64,000 bases of DNA, from positions 248,001-312,000 of the forward strand of contig NZ_LMIO01000002.1 in NCBI RefSeq assembly GCF_001428745.1, in the 5' to 3' direction. Below the pieces are notes generated by a model. That model worked only from the letters and a program-made list of their open reading frames with translations, had not been told where the DNA came from and ran no database searches. Positions 52,593 through 60,972 of this stretch are shown here, one piece after another (the first letter of the stretch is position 1; every line of letters begins with the position of its first letter). The translations under genes were made by a program, and so were the position numbers. Source of the stretch: Leifsonia sp. Root227. GTDB lineage: Bacteria; Actinomycetota; Actinomycetes; Actinomycetales; Microbacteriaceae.

Positions 52593-53759
52593 GTGACGAT
52601 CGACAATCAACCAGGCATCCGGATGTCAGACGACGACGGCCGGATGGACGATGTGCACCTCGGCGAGCTCCGTCTCGGCGGCATCGACACCGTACAGCTA
52701 ATGACTCCCGACGGGATGCGGTTGAGCGACGATCGGTACGACGCCTGGATCTCGGACATCGGCGACGAGCAGCTCCTCTCGTTCTACGAGGACATGGTCG
52801 TCATCCGCCGCATCGACACAGAGGCCACCGCCCTGCAGCGTCAGGGTGAGCTCGGCCTGTGGCCGCCGCTGCTCGGTCAGGAGGCCGCGCAGATCGGCTC
52901 CGGTCGCGCCCTCCGCTCCGACGACTTCGTGTTCTCCAGCTACCGGGAGAACGGCGTCGCATACTGCCGCGGCGCTCAGCTCACCGACCTGGTGCGGGTC
53001 TGGCGCGGCACAGCGCAGTCCGGCTGGAACCCGTACGACATCAACATGGCGACCCCGCAGGTCATCATCGGCGCTCAGACGCTGCACGCCACCGGATACG
53101 CCCTCGGGATCCAGGCGGACGGAACGGACGCGGTCGCCGTCGCCTACTTCGGGGATGGCGCGACCAGCGAGGGCGACGTGAACGAGGCCATGATCTTCGC
53201 CGCAACATACGCCGCTCCCGTCATCTTCTTCTGCCAGAACAACCAGTACGCGATCTCCGAGCCGGTCTCCCTGCAGGCGCAGCGGCCGATCGCAGAGCGC
53301 GCTCCCGGCTTCGGCATCCCGAGTGTGCGGGTGGACGGCAACGACGTGCTCGCCGTGCTCGCGGTGATGCGGTCGGCCCTCGAGCGGGCGCGGACCGGCG
53401 GCGGCCCGACCTTCATCGAGGCCGTCACATACCGGATGGGCCCGCACACCACCGCTGACGACCCCACCCGCTACCGCGACCCGGCCGAGCTGGAGCAGTG
53501 GAAGGTGAAAGACCCGCTCGCCCGGGTCGGCGCGTACCTCAGCAGGCAGGGTGCGCTCTCCGCCGACCGGGAGGAGCAGGTCGCCGCGAAGGCGGACCGT
53601 GTCGCCGCCGAGTTGCGCGCCGGCTGCGTTTCGCTACCAGACCCCGACCCGATGACCGTGTTCGACAACGTGTATGCGGAAGCGCACACCGGCATCGCCC
53701 GCCAGCGCGATCACTACTCGCGCTACCTCAGAACGTTCGTCGGAGGTGACGGGCGATGA
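52593..53759 (+). CDS. 2-oxoacid dehydrogenase E1 component, alpha subunit
   Basis: A 388-residue thiamine-diphosphate subunit of a branched-chain 2-oxoacid or pyruvate dehydrogenase. The ThDP motif starts GDGATSEGDVNEAM and ends QNN, and the phosphorylation-loop-like YRMGPHTTADDPTRYR is present. It decarboxylates the 2-oxoacid with the beta subunit and acylates E2 lipoate. ATGA overlap with the beta gene. The branched-chain role is favoured by the neighbouring Lrp but unproven. Confidence 0.92.
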   Translation: MTIDNQPGIRMSDDDGRMDDVHLGELRLGGIDTVQLMTPDGMRLSDDRYDAWISDIGDEQLLSFYEDMVVIRRIDTEATALQRQGELGLWPPLLGQEAAQIGSGRALRSDDFVFSSYRENGVAYCRGAQLTDLVRVWRGTAQSGWNPYDINMATPQVIIGAQTLHATGYALGIQADGTDAVAVAYFGDGATSEGDVNEAMIFAATYAAPVIFFCQNNQYAISEPVSLQAQRPIAERAPGFGIPSVRVDGNDVLAVLAVMRSALERARTGGGPTFIEAVTYRMGPHTTADDPTRYRDPAELEQWKVKDPLARVGAYLSRQGALSADREEQVAAKADRVAAELRAGCVSLPDPDPMTVFDNVYAEAHTGIARQRDHYSRYLRTFVGGDGR

Positions 53760-54769
53760 CCACCCTCACGATGGCGAAAGCCATCAACGCCGGTCTCCGC
53801 GCTGCGCTGGCAGGCGACGAGCACGTGGTGCTGATGGGCGAGGACATCGGAACCCTCGGCGGCGTCTACCGCGTGACGGACGGCCTGCAGACCGAGTTCG
53901 GCCCGCGCAGGGTGATGGACTCGCCGCTCGCGGAGTCCGGCATCCTGGGCACAGCCGTCGGGATGGCGTACCGCGGCTACCGCCCGGTGGTGGAGATCCA
54001 GTTCGACGGGTTCATCTACCCGGCGTTCGACCAGATTGTCAGCCAGGTGGCGCGGATGCACTACCGCACGGCAGGCGCTGTGCGGATGCCGATCACGATC
54101 CGCGTGCCGTTCGCCGGAGGGATCGGGGCTGCTGAGCACCACTCCGACTCGCCGGAGGCCTACTTCGCGCACGCCGCCGGCCTGCGCGTCGTGAGCCCGT
54201 CGAGCCCGGAGGACGCGTACACCCTCATCCAGCAGGCCATCGCCTCCGACGACCCCGTGCTCTACTTCGAGCCGAAGCGCCGCTACCACGTCAAGGGCGA
54301 GGTCGACGAGACCGCAGCCCTGGCGGACGCCCGCCCCATGGGCACGGCGCGCGTCGTGGTCCCCGGCGACGACCTGACGCTCGTCACGTACGGCGGGCTG
54401 GTGCAGACGGCACGGGATGCGGCCGCTGCGGCCTCCGACGACGGCCTGTCCGTCGAGGTGATCGACCTGCGCTCGCTCTCTCCGCTCGACGTCGACACAG
54501 TCGCAGAGTCTGTGCGGAAGACCGGCCGCCTCGTGATCTCGCACGAGGCTGCGCTGTCCGGCGGGATGGGCGCGGAGATCGCCGCCTGCATCACGGAGCG
54601 CTGCTTCTACTACCTGGAGCACGCCCCTGTGCGCGTGACAGGGCACGACATCCCGTACCCGGCCGCGAAGCTGGAGGGCGCGCACCTGCCCGACCTCGAC
54701 CGCATCCTGGACGGTGTCGACCGCGCGATGGATCGCCCGAACTCGCTGACCGGGGTGGAGGAGCTGTGA
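53756..54769 (+). CDS. 2-oxoacid dehydrogenase E1 component, beta subunit
   Basis: A 337-residue beta subunit completing the E1 heterotetramer. LMGEDIGTLGGVYRVTDGL and the EIQFDGFIYPAFDQIVSQVARMHYRT segment line the ThDP site; the transketolase C-terminal domain begins near 200. Overlaps both neighbours by four bases, giving stoichiometric translation with E1alpha and E2. Confidence 0.93.
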   Translation: MTTLTMAKAINAGLRAALAGDEHVVLMGEDIGTLGGVYRVTDGLQTEFGPRRVMDSPLAESGILGTAVGMAYRGYRPVVEIQFDGFIYPAFDQIVSQVARMHYRTAGAVRMPITIRVPFAGGIGAAEHHSDSPEAYFAHAAGLRVVSPSSPEDAYTLIQQAIASDDPVLYFEPKRRYHVKGEVDETAALADARPMGTARVVVPGDDLTLVTYGGLVQTARDAAAAASDDGLSVEVIDLRSLSPLDVDTVAESVRKTGRLVISHEAALSGGMGAEIAACITERCFYYLEHAPVRVTGHDIPYPAAKLEGAHLPDLDRILDGVDRAMDRPNSLTGVEEL

Positions 54770-56106
54770 CCGTCAAGGAGTTCGCCCTGCCAGACCTGGG
54801 CGAGGGACTGACAGAGTCGGAGCTGGTGAGCTGGAAGGTCGCGGTCGGCGACACGGTGCAGCTCAACCAGATCATCGCAGAGGTGGAGACCGCGAAGGCG
54901 CTCGTGGAGCTGCCGGCCCCGTACGAGGGCCGGGTGTCGCAGCTGTTCGTGGAGCCCGGCGTGACGGTCGCTGTCGGCGAGCGGATCGTGGCGTTCGAGG
55001 TCGGAGCGGCGGAGGACGCAGCGGAGGAGCCTGCGGCCGAGCGGCCAGAGGTCGCGCCGGCAGTGGATGCGGCTGCCACGGCAGACGCGCCGGAACCGAA
55101 CCTCGTCGGGTACGGGGCGAAGGCAGACTCGGCCACGAGGCCGCAGCGACGCGCCCGCCCCGGAATCGTGACCGTCTCCGTTCAGACGGAGACGAAACGG
55201 CACACGGTCGCTGGTGAGCGCCCACGGGCGACGCCTCCCGTGCGCAAGCTGGCTCGCGAGCGCGGCGTCGACCTGGCGAGCATCCCTGGGACGGGGGAGC
55301 GGGGGCTGGTGACGCGCCACGACGTGGAGGCGTTCCTGGCTGCGCCCGCCGCGCCCGCCGCACACCTGGCAACGTCCGCGGAGACGCCCTCTGCGGTGCC
55401 GGGGGCGCGGGAGACGCGCATCCCGATCAAGGGCGTGCGCAAGGCGACGGCAGACGCGATGGTGCGGAGCGCTTTCACCGCACCGCAGGCCACCGTCTTC
55501 CTGACGGTCGACGCCACCCCGACGATGGAGCTGCTCGACCGGCTTCGTGCTGGGACGGACACCCGGGAGCGCCGCCCCGGCCTGCTCACGGTGATCGCGA
55601 AGGCGCTCTGCATCGCCGTGCGCCGAACGCCGGAGGTCAACGCCAGCTGGGACGACGCTGCGCAGGAGATCGTGCAGTTCGGCTACGTGAATCTCGGGAT
55701 CGCCGCGGCGACGCCGCGCGGGCTGGTCGTGCCGACGATCCGGGATGCGGACGCACTCGGCCTCGGTGACCTGGCCGCGAGCATCCGGAGCCTGGCGGAG
55801 ACGGCGCGGGCGGGACGCACCAGTCCGGAGGCGATGTCGGGCGGAACGATCACCATCACCAACGTCGGCGTGTTCGGAGTGGACGCCGGCACGCCGATCC
55901 TGACGCCGGGCGAGGCGGCGATCCTCGCGGTCGGCGCCGTGCGACGCCAGCCGTGGGAGCACCGCGGCGACATCGCGCTGCGCGACGTGCTGACGCTCGC
56001 CCTCTCGTTCGACCACCGCGTGGTCGACGGGGAGCAGGCCGCCCGCTTCATCGCCGACATCGGCAGGATCGTCGCAGACCCCGCCTCCGTCATCGCCCTG
56101 GTCTGA
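54766..56106 (+). CDS. dihydrolipoamide acyltransferase E2 component
   Basis: A 446-residue E2 core. One lipoyl domain (about 3-78) has Lys44 in EVETAKALVEL; after a Glu/Ala/Pro linker comes the E1/E3-binding domain (PPVRKLARERGVDLASIPGTG, about 155-190); the catalytic domain (about 215-446) ends with SFDHRVVDG containing the active-site His. No E3 (lipoamide dehydrogenase) gene follows, so E3 must come from elsewhere. Confidence 0.93.
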   Translation: MTVKEFALPDLGEGLTESELVSWKVAVGDTVQLNQIIAEVETAKALVELPAPYEGRVSQLFVEPGVTVAVGERIVAFEVGAAEDAAEEPAAERPEVAPAVDAAATADAPEPNLVGYGAKADSATRPQRRARPGIVTVSVQTETKRHTVAGERPRATPPVRKLARERGVDLASIPGTGERGLVTRHDVEAFLAAPAAPAAHLATSAETPSAVPGARETRIPIKGVRKATADAMVRSAFTAPQATVFLTVDATPTMELLDRLRAGTDTRERRPGLLTVIAKALCIAVRRTPEVNASWDDAAQEIVQFGYVNLGIAAATPRGLVVPTIRDADALGLGDLAASIRSLAETARAGRTSPEAMSGGTITITNVGVFGVDAGTPILTPGEAAILAVGAVRRQPWEHRGDIALRDVLTLALSFDHRVVDGEQAARFIADIGRIVADPASVIALV

Positions 56107-56111
56107 TCCGT

Positions 56112-56141
56112 CCCCGGCCTCCGCGCGAACGGAGGTCGGGG
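56112..56141. terminator. bidirectional hairpin after the E2 gene
   Basis: CCCCGGCCTCCG pairs with CGGAGGTCGGGG (one G-T pair) around a six-base loop. Between the convergent E2 and dapD genes. Confidence 0.75.
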
Positions 56142-56166
56142 CGGTCCTGGCCGGGCGACGTGGGGG

Positions 56167-57156
56167 CTAGGCGTGCAGGGCGGCGTTGAGCTCGATGCCG
56201 CCGCCGGCGCGACGGAGGACCTCGACGGCGCCGGTGAGGGAGTTGCGGCGGAAGAGCAGGCCGGGCACGCCGGACAGCTCGACCGCCTTGACCGTGCGCG
56301 GCGCGCCGTCCGCGGTGGGGGCGTCGCCGACGACGACCACCTTGGTGCCCGCCGTCACGTAAAGCCCTGCCTCGACCACCGTGTCGTCGCCGATCGAGAT
56401 GCCGATGCCGGAGTTCGCTCCGAGCAGGGCGCGCTCGCCGATCGCCACGCGCTGCGTGCCTCCGCCGCTCAGCGTCCCCATGATGGATGCGCCGCCGCCG
56501 ATGTCCGAGCCGTCGCCGACCGCGACGCCCTGCGAGATGCGGCCCTCGACCATCGAGGTGCCGAGCGTACCTGCGTTGAAGTTCACGAAGCCCTCGTGCA
56601 TCACCGTCGTGCCGGGCGCGAGGTGCGCGCCGAGGCGCACGCGCGACGCGTCGGCGATGCGCACACGGTCCGGCGTGACGTAGTCGAGCAGGCGAGGGAA
56701 CTTGTCGATGCCCGTCACGTGGATGCCTGCACGCTGCAGCTGCGGGCGCAGGCGGGAGAAGTCAGCGGGATGCACCGGGCCGGCGTTCGTCCACGCCACG
56801 ATCGGCAGGTGGCCGAACACGCCGTCGAGGTTGAGGGTGTTCGGGGCGGCGAGGAGGTGGGAGAGCAGGTGGAGGCGGAGGTACGCATCCGGGGTCGACG
56901 CCGGGGCGGCATCCAGGTCGATCTCCACCGTCACGATGTCCACGCGCACGTTGCGGCGGGCGTCCTCGACGGCCAGCGCCTCGAATTCCGCCGGTGCGAT
57001 CCAGCGGTCGCGCCCTGCCGGGATCGAGCCGAGACGCGGCTCCGGGAACCAGGTGTCGAGCACGGTGCCGTCGCCCGCGACGGTCGCGAGGCCGTAGCCC
57101 CAGGCGGTGCGGGGGGATGCTGGCGCGGCGGATTCGGAGGAAACGTCGGAGGGCAT
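56167..57156 (-). CDS. dapD: tetrahydrodipicolinate N-succinyltransferase DapD
   Basis: A 329-residue actinobacterial-type DapD of the lysine/diaminopimelate pathway; succinylates tetrahydrodipicolinate. The C-terminal half is a left-handed beta-helix of hexapeptide repeats (about 165-290, with [29 protein letters not shown]). TAATCT lies six bases before the ATG, overlapping the -10 of dapE on the other strand. Confidence 0.94.
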   Translation of the reverse strand: MPSDVSSESAAPASPRTAWGYGLATVAGDGTVLDTWFPEPRLGSIPAGRDRWIAPAEFEALAVEDARRNVRVDIVTVEIDLDAAPASTPDAYLRLHLLSHLLAAPNTLNLDGVFGHLPIVAWTNAGPVHPADFSRLRPQLQRAGIHVTGIDKFPRLLDYVTPDRVRIADASRVRLGAHLAPGTTVMHEGFVNFNAGTLGTSMVEGRISQGVAVGDGSDIGGGASIMGTLSGGGTQRVAIGERALLGANSGIGISIGDDTVVEAGLYVTAGTKVVVVGDAPTADGAPRTVKAVELSGVPGLLFRRNSLTGAVEVLRRAGGGIELNAALHA

Positions 57157-57173
57157 GGCTCTAGATTAGTAGG
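57157..57173. promoter_or_regulatory. overlapping divergent -10 boxes of dapD and dapE
   Basis: The 17-bp gap holds TAGATT on the plus strand (57162-57167, six bases before the dapE GTG) and TAATCT on the minus strand (57168-57163, six bases before the dapD ATG). The two boxes share five base pairs, so one polymerase at most can open the site at a time. Confidence 0.65.
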
Positions 57174-58256
57174 GTGCCCCTCGACCTCAGCGCCTCGTCC
57201 ATCGACATCACCCGCCAGATCTGCGACATCGAGTCGGTGTCCGGCAACGAGAAGGAACTGGCAGACGCCATCGTGGAGGCCCTCAGCGGCCTCGGCCATC
57301 TGGAGATCATCAGGGACGGCGACACGGTTGTCGCCCGCACCAACCTCGGCAGGGACCGTCGAGCGGTGATCGCCGGTCACATCGACACCGTCCCGCTGAA
57401 CGACAACCTCCCCACCAGGTTCGAGACCATCGACGGCATCCAGTACCTCTGGGGTCGCGGCACCGTGGACATGAAGTCGGGCACCGCCGTGCAGCTCAAG
57501 CTCGCCGCGGAGCTCACCGACCCCGCCATCGACATCACCTGGATGTGGTACGACCACGAGGAGGTCTCCGCCGACCTCAACGGCCTCGGCCGCCTCGCCC
57601 GCAACCGGCCGGACCTGTTCGAGGGCGACTTCGCCATCCTGGGCGAGCCGAGCAACGGCGTCGTCGAGGGCGGCTGCAACGGCAACCTCCGCGTCGAGGT
57701 CCGCACCTACGGCCTGCGCGCGCACTCCGCACGCGGCTGGATCGGTGAGAACGCCATCCACAAGGCGACGCCCATCCTGGACACCCTGGCCGCGTACCAG
57801 GCGCGTGAGGTCGAGGTCGACGGGCTGGTGTACCGCGAAGGCCTCAACGCCGTCGGCATCAGCGGCGGGGTGGCAGGCAACATCATCCCCGACGAGTGCA
57901 TGGTGCACATCAACTACCGCTTCGCGCCGTCGCGCAGCTCGGAGGACGCCATCGCGCACATGCACGAGCTGTTCGGCGACTACGAGATCACCGTCGTCGA
58001 CCGCGCCGACGGCGCCCGCCCTGGGCTGGATGCCCCGCTCGCGCAGGAGTTCCTCGCCGCGGTCGGCGGGGTGGCCAAGCCGAAGTACGGCTGGACGGAT
58101 GTGGCGCGGTTCAGTGCCATGGGCATCCCCGCCGTCAACTACGGCCCAGGCGACCCTCTGAAGGCGCACGCCGACGACGAGCGCGTCGCCGTCGACCAGA
58201 TCACGGCCGTCGAGGCGGGACTCCGCGCCTGGCTCACCGGTGCTCCCCGCCGCTGA
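57174..58256 (+). CDS. dapE: succinyl-diaminopimelate desuccinylase DapE
   Basis: A 360-residue M20-family zinc peptidase that removes the succinyl group added by DapD. Metal ligands are in GHIDTVP, GRGTVDMKSG and YDHEEVS; SGGVAGNIIPDECMVHINYRFAP is the dimerisation lid region. GTG start, probably leaderless. The 3' end overlaps the membrane glycosyltransferase gene by 17 bases. Confidence 0.93.
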   Translation: MPLDLSASSIDITRQICDIESVSGNEKELADAIVEALSGLGHLEIIRDGDTVVARTNLGRDRRAVIAGHIDTVPLNDNLPTRFETIDGIQYLWGRGTVDMKSGTAVQLKLAAELTDPAIDITWMWYDHEEVSADLNGLGRLARNRPDLFEGDFAILGEPSNGVVEGGCNGNLRVEVRTYGLRAHSARGWIGENAIHKATPILDTLAAYQAREVEVDGLVYREGLNAVGISGGVAGNIIPDECMVHINYRFAPSRSSEDAIAHMHELFGDYEITVVDRADGARPGLDAPLAQEFLAAVGGVAKPKYGWTDVARFSAMGIPAVNYGPGDPLKAHADDERVAVDQITAVEAGLRAWLTGAPRR

Positions 58257-59475
58257 GCTGGACGCGCCGCAGCAGGCGGGGCCGGTCCGGCGCGCCTGGG
58301 CGCGGTGGTGGGTGCCCGTCCTGGCCGTGTACGCGGCGAGCAGGGTCGTCTCGACCGTTCTGCTGCTGATCTTCGCGAGTGTGCAGGGGCAGAACCCCTG
58401 GACGGGCGCGCATCCCGACTACTTCTCGTTCGCGACGATCTGGGACGGGCTCTGGTACAACATCGTCGCCGTCTCCGGCTACCCGTCCAGCCTGCCGACC
58501 GTCGACGGCATCCACGTCACGGAGAACGCCTGGGCGTTCATGCCGGGCTATCCCGGCCTGGTGAACGTTGTCATGTTCCTGACCAGGATGCCCTGGGCGC
58601 CCGCCGCGGTCACCGTGTCCGTGCTCTGCGGCGCAGGGGCGGCGCTCGTGTTCTACCGGCTGATGCTGCGGGTCGGCCTGTCGGCGTCGACCAGCCTGTT
58701 CGCCGTCGTGCTGTTCTGCGTCTCGCCTGTCTCGCCGCTATTCCAGCTCGCGTACGCAGAGTCGCTGTACGTGCTGCTGCTCGCCACCGCACTGCTGCTC
58801 CTGGTGGAGCGCCGTTACGGCTGGCTGTTCCCCGTCGTCACCGTCATGGCGTTCACCAGGCCGAGCGGGCTCGCCTTCGCCCTGGCGCTCGGGATGCACG
58901 TGATCTACCGCTGGGTGGTGCGCCGACGCGATCCCTTCCCGGTACGAGACCGCATCCTGAGCGTGTCGCTGACGGTGTTCAGCGGGCTGGCAGGGCTGGC
59001 GTGGCCGGCCATCGCTGCGCTCGCCACGGGCTCGATCACGGCGTACACCGACACCGAGCTCGCCTGGCGCGCTCCATACATCGGCTACCAGCACCTCGTG
59101 CCGTTCTCGTCGTGGTTCCAGGGCGCGTACTGGTGGTCGAACACGATGCTCGGGCTGCCCGGCTGGCTCGGCATCGCGGTGCTCGTCGTCGTGCTCGCCC
59201 TGTTCGCCGTCGCCCTGTTCTCGCCAGGGGTGCGCAGGCTCGGGGTCGACCTGTGGTTCTGGATCGTGGCGTACGCGCTCTATCTGCTCGCGGTGTTCTT
59301 CCCGCAGTCGAGCACGTTCCGGCTGCTCATGCCCCTCTTCCCGCTGCTCGGCGCAATGGCACTGCCGCGAAGAAGGGTGTACCGCGTGGGCATGGTGGTG
59401 CTGTTCGTCGCGCTGCAGGTGGGCTGGCTGGCGGTGGCGTGGGGTGTCGACGGAGCGGACTGGTCGCCGCCGTGA
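58240..59475 (+). CDS. PIG-V-like integral membrane mannosyltransferase
   Basis: A 411-residue protein with ten or more transmembrane helices. After the first helix, FATIWDGLWYNIVAVSGYP and NAWAFMPGYPGLV match the lumenal motifs of PIG-V (GT-C type) mannosyltransferases that use polyprenyl-phosphate mannose. The role is probably in cell-envelope glycolipid or glycan synthesis. GTG start overlaps dapE, so it is translationally coupled. Acceptor unknown. Confidence 0.82.
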   Translation: MLPAAELDAPQQAGPVRRAWARWWVPVLAVYAASRVVSTVLLLIFASVQGQNPWTGAHPDYFSFATIWDGLWYNIVAVSGYPSSLPTVDGIHVTENAWAFMPGYPGLVNVVMFLTRMPWAPAAVTVSVLCGAGAALVFYRLMLRVGLSASTSLFAVVLFCVSPVSPLFQLAYAESLYVLLLATALLLLVERRYGWLFPVVTVMAFTRPSGLAFALALGMHVIYRWVVRRRDPFPVRDRILSVSLTVFSGLAGLAWPAIAALATGSITAYTDTELAWRAPYIGYQHLVPFSSWFQGAYWWSNTMLGLPGWLGIAVLVVVLALFAVALFSPGVRRLGVDLWFWIVAYALYLLAVFFPQSSTFRLLMPLFPLLGAMALPRRRVYRVGMVVLFVALQVGWLAVAWGVDGADWSPP

Positions 59476-59567
59476 TCGGCTGTCCGCCCCGAACGCGGGT
59501 GGATTCGATTTCCACCCGTCCGCCCCGATGACAGATAATAGACAAACATCCACGAAAGGGGAGCTGC

Positions 59568-59741
59568 ATGGCGGCCATGAAGCCGAGGACCGGGGACGGG
59601 CCAATGGAGGCTGTGAAGGAGGGTCGGCTCATTATCGTGCGGGTGCCGCTCGAAGGTGGGGGACGGCTCGTCGTCTCCGTCAACGACGCGGAAGCCAAAG
59701 AACTTCACGATGCTCTCGCGAGCGTCGTGACGACCTCCTAG
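59568..59741 (+). CDS. DUF3117 small conserved protein
   Basis: A 57-residue protein reading MAAMKPRTGDGPMEA followed by a short beta-rich core and a C-terminal helix. This is the highly conserved DUF3117 family of actinobacteria; function unknown. AAAGGGGAG lies at the right distance before the ATG. It ends 21 bp before a strong terminator. Confidence 0.92.
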   Translation: MAAMKPRTGDGPMEAVKEGRLIIVRVPLEGGGRLVVSVNDAEAKELHDALASVVTTS

Positions 59742-59762
59742 CGCACACGAACGACTACCCGA

Positions 59763-59790
59763 AGAACGGGCCCCCGATGGGGCCCGTTCT
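59763..59790 (+). terminator. terminator hairpin after the DUF3117 gene
   Basis: Perfect 12-bp arms (AGAACGGGCCCC and complement) with loop CGAT, followed by GCGTTTCC. It may also serve the convergent methyltransferase. Confidence 0.8.
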
Positions 59791-59839
59791 GCGTTTCCGG
59801 GGCAGCATGGCGCTCCGAAGCGGCCGAACGGCTGCGGCG

Positions 59840-60472
59840 CTAGGGCGTCAGCTTGGTGAGCTGGAGCAGGCCGTCTCCGGCCGGTGACACGGCGGCGATG
59901 ACGGCGCCGGACGCCGCGGTCTCTGTGATGAGTGTGCGGAAGCCGGTCGCGACGTCGTCGCGGGCGGCAGGGTCTGCGACGCGTCCCTTCCACAGGGCGT
60001 GCGCCACGAGCACGGTGCCGCCTGGGCGGACGAGCCGCAGCCCGTGCTCGACGTACTCGATCACCGAAGCGGGGTCGGCGTCGACGAAGACGATGTCGTA
60101 GGAGTTCTCGTTCATCCGGGGGAGCACCTCCAGTGCCCTGCCGGTGATGAGGCGCACGCGGTTGGATGCGATGCCGGCCTCGGTGAAGAAGCCGCGCGCG
60201 TGCTGCTGGTGGTCGACCTCCGCGTCGATCGAGGTGAGCTGCGCGTCCGTCCCCCCTGTGAGAAGCCACAGGCCGGAGACGCCGACGCCGGTGCCGATCT
60301 CCACGATGCTCTCCGCCGCCGTCGCTGCGACCACGATCGCGGCCTGCGCTCCGATGCTCGGGGCGATCGGCTCGATGCCCAGTTCGAGCGACTGCTGGCG
60401 TGCGCGCGCGATGACGTCGCTCTCGACGATGACGTCGTCGGCGAACTTCCAATTCGAATCTTTGTCAGACAC
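59840..60472 (-). CDS. O-methyltransferase family protein
   Basis: A 210-residue class I SAM methyltransferase of the CCoAOMT-like family 3. VEIGTGVGVSGLW is the SAM loop, SIDAE the acidic ribose contact and VFVDADP the metal/active-site segment. GTG at 60472 follows GGGAGC, with TATCCT further upstream as -10. Divergent from tatB. The acceptor is unknown; a catechol-type substrate is typical. Confidence 0.87.
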   Translation of the reverse strand: MSDKDSNWKFADDVIVESDVIARARQQSLELGIEPIAPSIGAQAAIVVAATAAESIVEIGTGVGVSGLWLLTGGTDAQLTSIDAEVDHQQHARGFFTEAGIASNRVRLITGRALEVLPRMNENSYDIVFVDADPASVIEYVEHGLRLVRPGGTVLVAHALWKGRVADPAARDDVATGFRTLITETAASGAVIAAVSPAGDGLLQLTKLTP

Positions 60473-60554
60473 AGTGCTCCCGATGCTCTCTCGACCCAGG
60501 ATACGGCTCCGACGCACAGCGTCACCGCAGGCGCGACCGCGATACCCTTGTCTC

Positions 60555-60929
60555 GTGTTCGGTCTGACTTTCGACAAGTTGCTCATCGTGGCGGTGATCG
60601 CTGCGTTTCTGCTTGGTCCCGAACGTCTTCCGACCTACGCTGCCAAGCTCGGCAAGTTCACCAGGTCGCTCCGTGATTTCGCCAACGGCGCCAAGTCCAG
60701 GATGCGCGACGAGATGGGCCCGGAGTTCGACGAGGTCGACTGGAAGAAGCTCGACCCCCGCCAGTACGACCCGCGCCGGATCATCCGTGAGGCGTTGCTC
60801 GACGATCCCGCCGCCGCAGCCACGGTCACGGAGAGCGCCATCAAACCGGTGACAGAGTCGGCGTACGCGCAGCGCAAGCGCAAGCTCGAGGCCGGCTCCG
60901 TCCCGCCGTTCGACACCGAATCCACCTGA
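60555..60929 (+). CDS. tatB: Sec-independent protein translocase subunit TatB
   Basis: A 124-residue TatB: one N-terminal helix (4-20), the hinge LLGPERLP, an amphipathic helix (about 24-50) and an extended acidic/basic tail. TatB with TatC binds twin-arginine signals; tatA and tatC are not in this window. GTG start six bases after TACCCT (leaderless). A possible client is the membrane Mo oxidoreductase at 12-13.7 kb. Confidence 0.92.
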   Translation: MFGLTFDKLLIVAVIAAFLLGPERLPTYAAKLGKFTRSLRDFANGAKSRMRDEMGPEFDEVDWKKLDPRQYDPRRIIREALLDDPAAAATVTESAIKPVTESAYAQRKRKLEAGSVPPFDTEST

Positions 60930-60972
60930 GCCGAATCCACCTGGCGGCTCCCGCATCCAATACGATGCGGGA

